Source: Coemansia sp. RSA 1804 (lineage: Eukaryota; Kickxellomycota; Kickxellomycetes; Kickxellales; Kickxellaceae). Taken from it: a stretch of 12,080 bases of DNA. The translations under genes and the position numbers were made by a program. The notes beneath the pieces were generated by a model that saw only the letters and a list, made by a program, of their open reading frames with translations, did no database searches and was not told where the DNA came from. Shown here piece after piece: positions 9,117 through 12,080 of this stretch; the first letter of the stretch is position 1, and each line of letters opens with the position of its first letter. Location: positions 1 through 12,080 of the forward strand of contig JANBTH010000727.1 in assembly GCA_027578815.1 (NCBI GenBank), in the 5' to 3' direction.

Positions 9117-9249
9117 TCACAAAGTAACGTAAACGTTTTAAAATGCAACATTTCATGTTTGCAATTGCATCATTGTTTTTAAACATACTGTTTTCATTTT
9201 TACCATGTTTTATATATTACTAGTTTAGCTTTATTTACTCTAAAATTTG

Positions 9250-9576
9250 CTATTTAAAAGCAATAAATACTATTTTAAATAGTAAAGCGGTTCTTTTGTT
9301 AAAAAGTTTTTTCTTTATTTTTAAAATAAACACTTTATTTATTATAATCTTTTTGCGGCCTAAGAAGATCCGTAGCAACGTTTTGCAGCAATTCTTATTG
9401 TGCTCTATACAATATTTTTTTGCAAATTCTATATTTGGCTTTGTTGGTTTATATTTTCCAGTTATCTCTTTTTCAGTCTTTACATTAGCAATGTACAATT
9501 CGCCATTATCAGTACAATCAATATAAACATATTCATTACAATTATCAATAGCAAGTTTATCATCTGATAGGCTCAT
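9250..9576 (-). CDS. Small protein of module family alpha, copy C (108 aa frame)
   Basis: Starts MSLSDDKLAIDNC and aligns with copy A up to YCIEHNKN, about 67 residues. Beyond that the frame runs on for some 40 residues of Lys/Ile/Phe-rich sequence with no counterpart in copies A or B. That extension crosses an AATAAA-like sequence, so it looks like readthrough into former 3' UTR after loss of the original stop. The conserved part keeps two Cys and HNK. No membrane segment in the conserved core. Its promoter DNA matches the other copies. Function unknown. Confidence 0.55.
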   Translation of the reverse strand: MSLSDDKLAIDNCNEYVYIDCTDNGELYIANVKTEKEITGKYKPTKPNIEFAKKYCIEHNKNCCKTLLRIFLGRKKIIINKVFILKIKKKLFNKRTALLFKIVFIAFK

Positions 9577-9695
9577 ATTTCTAATAACCGTTCTAGCTAA
9601 AAAATGTGTTGTAAGATGTTAGTAGCGATAAACAAAAAAACTAAAGTATGTTTTATAAATTTAACAACGCCAGCTTAAAAGAAGAAATTCCAAGG

Positions 9696-9703
9696 TTTAT
9701 ATA
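9696..9703 (-). promoter_or_regulatory. TATA box of alpha copy C
   Basis: TATATAAA on the minus strand, 120 bp before the ATG at 9576. It is followed by GTTAAATTTATAAAA and then by CTACTAACATC...TTTTTTAG just ahead of the ATG. The last element is a textbook-looking branch point, T-tract and acceptor, so a leader intron is plausible. Confidence 0.55.
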
Positions 9704-9852
9704 GTTTAAGATTTCAACAACTCTGCGCAAAATTTATTATGTAAATAATTTCATTGTGACAATAATATTACAAATATATTGTGTTTAGCATTGTAATATG
9801 TAAGAAATAAAGACGACTGTTTAACTGTTTATTTGTATTAACCAACTATTAA

Positions 9853-10077
9853 TTAGATATATAACACAGTATAATATGGCGGTTGTTTCTCTGTAGAATA
9901 ATCGACAAATTCAAAATTCATATTTAGCTGACATGCCCTAATAGAGTTTATTCTATAATTTTTTTTATAATTTAAGGTGCTATCTTCATTCTGTAGTCGT
10001 AGAAAATGAATGGGGTTTATTATTTTTAAACATGAGTGTGCTGTTGCAAAATAAGCTGAGTCAGACGGAGTATACAT
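9853..10077 (-). CDS. Module block beta, copy C (possible 74 aa protein)
   Basis: Open frame from ATG 10077 to the stop at 9853, containing YFATAHSCLK near the start and ACQLNMNFEFV in the second half. Both are shared with the degenerate copy at 4090-4270. The single difference in the first island is synonymous, which favours coding. It lies upstream of the alpha promoter on the same strand, with no clear promoter of its own. It may be a short gene, an exon of something longer or conserved promoter DNA. Function unknown. Confidence 0.4.
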   Translation of the reverse strand: MYTPSDSAYFATAHSCLKIINPIHFLRLQNEDSTLNYKKNYRINSIRACQLNMNFEFVDYSTEKQPPYYTVLYI

Positions 10078-10129
10078 GCTTTTTTATGCATATTTCTTTA
10101 ACAGATTACCAATTATTTTTGACTAGCTC

Positions 10130-10137
10130 TATATAAA
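10130..10137 (+). promoter_or_regulatory. TATA-like site before module gene gamma, copy C
   Basis: TATATAAA on the plus strand, about 60 bp before the presumed splice acceptor of gamma. The aligned site in copy B (near 5246) reads CTATCTAATT, so it has decayed there. Confidence 0.35.
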
Positions 10138-10192
10138 CTTCAGTGTGTGTTATTATATAATATTAACAAATAGCTTATTTTCTAATTTTCAG

Positions 10193-10396
10193 AAGACGCT
10201 GGAACAATAATTTCATTTATGCTGAATTGCCCCGGGTTTGTGTAAGCAGATTGCTAAAGAACCTAAATATGCTATCAAATTTATTTATAACACTATACAA
10301 GAAGACATGGAGTAGCGCTGTAATAATGGTAGCCTAAAATGTCTAAACTCAATAAAATTCAAGTTAAAAACTCGTTCCACTTGTCATTTATCATAA
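10193..10396 (+). pseudogene. Module gene gamma, copy C (relic exon)
   Basis: Follows TTTCTAATTTTCAG, a good 3' splice site, and begins DAGTIISFMLNCP. One extra G in the run near 10231-10236 shifts the frame. After it come LCKQIAKEPKYAIKF, TIQEDME and TAG at 10313-10315. The same frame then goes on to SLKCLNSIKFKLK and CHLS, ending at TAA 10394-10396. The match to copy B covers both sides of the TAG. AATAAA follows the TAG at about 30 bp. Family unknown. Confidence 0.45.
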
Positions 10397-10504
10397 TTTA
10401 TTTTTTCCAAAAAAAGTTGATTTATTATCAATCGGGTATATTAGGTCTACATCTAGAGCCCCAACTTTCGCCAATTGGAATTATACTAGTGAACAAAAGG
10501 TTCA

Positions 10505-11059
10505 TAAAAAGGAAACACAGTGATAGCAGTTTGGACCGCCTGCGTTGAAAATGTGTTCTTGGATAGACTGTAAAGCAAAGTTTTGAAAAAAAGAAAGGGC
10601 AATAGCTAGCTTGTCCGGCTGACTGGCTCCGCCTGGTTCAAATTGAAACCAGGAGATGTCAACGTTGAGCCAACCTTCTTAAAAAGAGTTGCTTGAGTGG
10701 CTATGCGCAGCATAGAAATCGTGAATAATACGTTCTAACACCATCTTTCTCCAGCGTGCAAACATTGCTTGAGGCCTTAGTATTGAGTTATCCGGGGCTG
10801 CTTCTGTATGGGCGCGGATAATCTCGCATACAGCCAGCCCATGTAATGTTTCTGTGTTTGGCAGAATTATTTATCATAATTTAAAGACTCACATGATAGC
10901 TAATCTTGCTTTTATCTGCTTGATTTGATCAACAAGTGGCGCAAATAATGCATGTTTTTTATTGTAAACAACCTCTTTTCCCCAGGCTGGCCTGATATTA
11001 ACAGTATATAATTTTTGATTTCCAGACAGTACCTTTTTTGCTTTTGCTTTTTCTCTAGT
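10505..11059 (-). pseudogene. Relic 'epsilon': long hidden coding remnant with in-frame stops
   Basis: A single minus-strand frame over 185 codons reads as convincing protein in three pieces. Piece 1 (11059-10892) includes GNQKLYTVNIRPAWGKEVVY and PLVDQIKQIKARLA. Piece 2 (10870-10682) includes TLHGLAVCEIIRAHTEAAPD and RWRKMVLERIIHDFYAAHS. Piece 3 (10678-10505) includes GWLNVDISWFQFEPGG and LSFFQNFALQSIQEHIF. Stops: TGA 10889-10891 and two more before 10870, then TAA 10679-10681. GTGAGT at 10892 and CACAG at 10852 could bound a 41-nt intron, but that length would break the frame. Both ends are undefined; coding may continue past 10505. It is absent between gamma and delta in unit B. The family is not recognised. 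Confidence 0.6.
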
Positions 11060-11147
11060 TTATAACTGTCTTTTTCATTTCATACTTGCTTATTCCAGCA
11101 ATTTTATAAAATTTCTATTCCTTGCATACTCATTTCTTCCTAACATC

Positions 11148-12080
11148 ATGACATTAAACGATTCAAGTGAGGACCCTTCTGCTACGTCCAGAGATGCTGG
11201 TAACAATGTCAGCCAACCGGCATCTCTAAGGGAGTATGCTGCAAACTCCAGCCTTGAGTTAATTCTCAAAAGGTTTTTTGAAAATCAAGCCGAACGTGAT
11301 GGGCAGGCTCAGGCTAGGCAAGCTGAGCGTGATGAGCAGGCCCAGGCTAGGCAAGCTGAGCGTGATGAGCAGGCCCAGGCTAAGCAAGCTGAGCGTGACG
11401 CGGCCATCTTTCGCGCTCTGGATCGTCAAGCCATGATTCTCGAGCGGCTTGAACAAAAGATCAGCGAACCGAAATGGCTTGGCAAACAACCTGTTTCCGC
11501 CACATCGGATGCCTACATGCTGAAATCTCACTCCATGCAGGTAGGTGAATGAAATTTGCTTCATGTTGTATTTGCAAAGTTGGAATACATTACTTGAATA
11601 CTGACTATATATACCAGTTACACATGTAATCATTTTTCTCTATTTGTAGCCAATTACTGAGACATCTGCGTCACGCTTAAAAAGTCTCCAATTGAATACC
11701 AGAAACGAGGCTGCATCTCATTGTAAGTTTGTTAGGTAACACACATTTATACTGTATTAAATGAGAATAAACACTTTAAAAGTATTGTTTGCTTATAAAG
11801 GCCTACTATATTATTAAATATAACCGCTGTAGCTGGCACTCCTCAGAAGACTGTGCAAAGGATAGAGCAATTCATCAAGGATGAGTACATTGATCTAAGC
11901 AAGTCATACGCAAGTACCTGCAAGCAATCCACTCTTTCAGAGGCACTCGGCATTATTGGTGCTGACTGGGACGAAGCGTGGAACACTTTTTGTGCCAACC
12001 AATCACTGACTGGCCCCAAGGTTATTGAAGGGGTTCTGAAGGGGTATCGCAGCAAGTGCGCTGGTATTCGGACGCAATGG
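11148..12080 (+). CDS. Module gene delta, copy C: coiled-coil protein with two introns, 3' partial
   Basis: Unrecognised protein. Exons are 11148-11540, 11650-11722 and 11833-12080; the frame is still open at the right edge. Exon 1 begins MTLNDSSEDPSATSRD, a polar, probably disordered start, then has 11-residue repeats of the QAERDEQAQAR type (11286-11399) and a helical stretch with ALDRQAMILERLEQKIS. This predicts a coiled coil. Exon 3 gives a Trp-containing, mixed alpha-helical-looking domain (QKTVQRIEQFIKDEY, GADWDEAWNTF). Reading through intron 1 would stop after three codons, which supports splicing. No signal peptide or membrane segment. A truncated paralogue is at 5725-5871. The ATG at 11148 is chosen because it aligns with that copy's ATG. 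Confidence 0.7.
11286..11399 (+). repeat. 33-bp tandem repeat coding an 11-residue coiled-coil unit
   Basis: Three full units (11286-11318, 11319-11351, 11352-11384) plus 15 bases of a fourth. Units 2 and 3 differ by a single base, while unit 1 is more diverged. This indicates recent expansion. The 11-residue period suits a hendecad coiled coil. Confidence 0.85.
11541..11649 (+). other. Intron 1 of delta
   Basis: 109 nt, GTAGGT donor after ATGCAG and a TTTGTAG acceptor. TACTGAC about 50 nt before the acceptor is a likely branch point. Removing it joins SHSMQ to PITETS in frame. Confidence 0.75.
11723..11832 (+). other. Intron 2 of delta
   Basis: 110 nt, GTAAGT donor and a GCTGTAG acceptor; phase 1, splitting a Ser codon. 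Removal restores an open frame of 82 further codons to the window edge. Confidence 0.75.

Noticed and set aside
10339..10548. 69-codon plus-strand open frame ending KRKHSDSSLDRLR
   Set aside because: It overlaps the gamma 3' part and lies antisense to epsilon, whose frame is better supported. Copy B has no equivalent.
10632..10653. Perfect 7-bp inverted repeat (CCTGGTT...AACCAGG) containing a T-loop-like TTCAAAT
   Set aside because: No tRNA acceptor, D or anticodon arms can be folded around it, and it lies in a coding relic.
1..12080. CRISPR arrays, insertion sequences, rRNA or tRNA genes
   Set aside because: None was seen. Repeats here are diverged gene duplications or coding microsatellites, and no transposase or reverse transcriptase motifs were found.

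Overview
This window looks like nuclear DNA of a fungus. The tryptophan synthase is a single alpha-beta fusion in the fungal order (TrpA then TrpB). The NAD kinase resembles the fungal Utr1 group. The one multi-exon gene has short introns (109 and 110 nt) with GT...AG ends. Composition is sharply two-part: GC-rich genes lie in AT-rich spacers. I cannot name the species. An early-diverging lineage is a guess from the GC-rich, Ser/Gly/His-rich low-complexity coding.

Layout. 3-2684 (+) is the NAD kinase gene, open at the left edge, with about 300 residues of low-complexity sequence inserted in the middle of the catalytic domain. 2685-3610 holds nothing I can assign. 3611-5871 holds two units of a decaying local gene module. 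6021-8082 (-) is a broken TRP5 tryptophan synthase gene. 8083-8588 is mostly empty, and 8589-9116 (+) is the relic of an unidentified gene. 9250-12080 is a third, longer copy of the module, running off the right edge.

The module is the main discovery. Read left to right it has four parts. Alpha is a 65-73 residue protein gene on the minus strand with a TATA box 115-120 bp before its ATG. Beta is a short minus-strand block further upstream. Gamma is a small plus-strand gene relic starting at a splice acceptor. Delta is a plus-strand coiled-coil gene. Unit A (3611-about 4270) has alpha and beta. Unit B (4524-5871) has frameshifted alpha, weak beta, gamma and a truncated delta. Unit C (9250-12080) has alpha, beta, gamma and an apparently intact spliced delta, plus a minus-strand relic (epsilon, 10505-11059) between gamma and delta. 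None of these families is recognised.

Taken together, a conserved housekeeping gene is followed by an island where most genes are dead: TRP5 by several independent lesions, and the module copies by frameshifts and stops. The broken TRP5 raises the possibility of tryptophan auxotrophy, unless another copy exists elsewhere.
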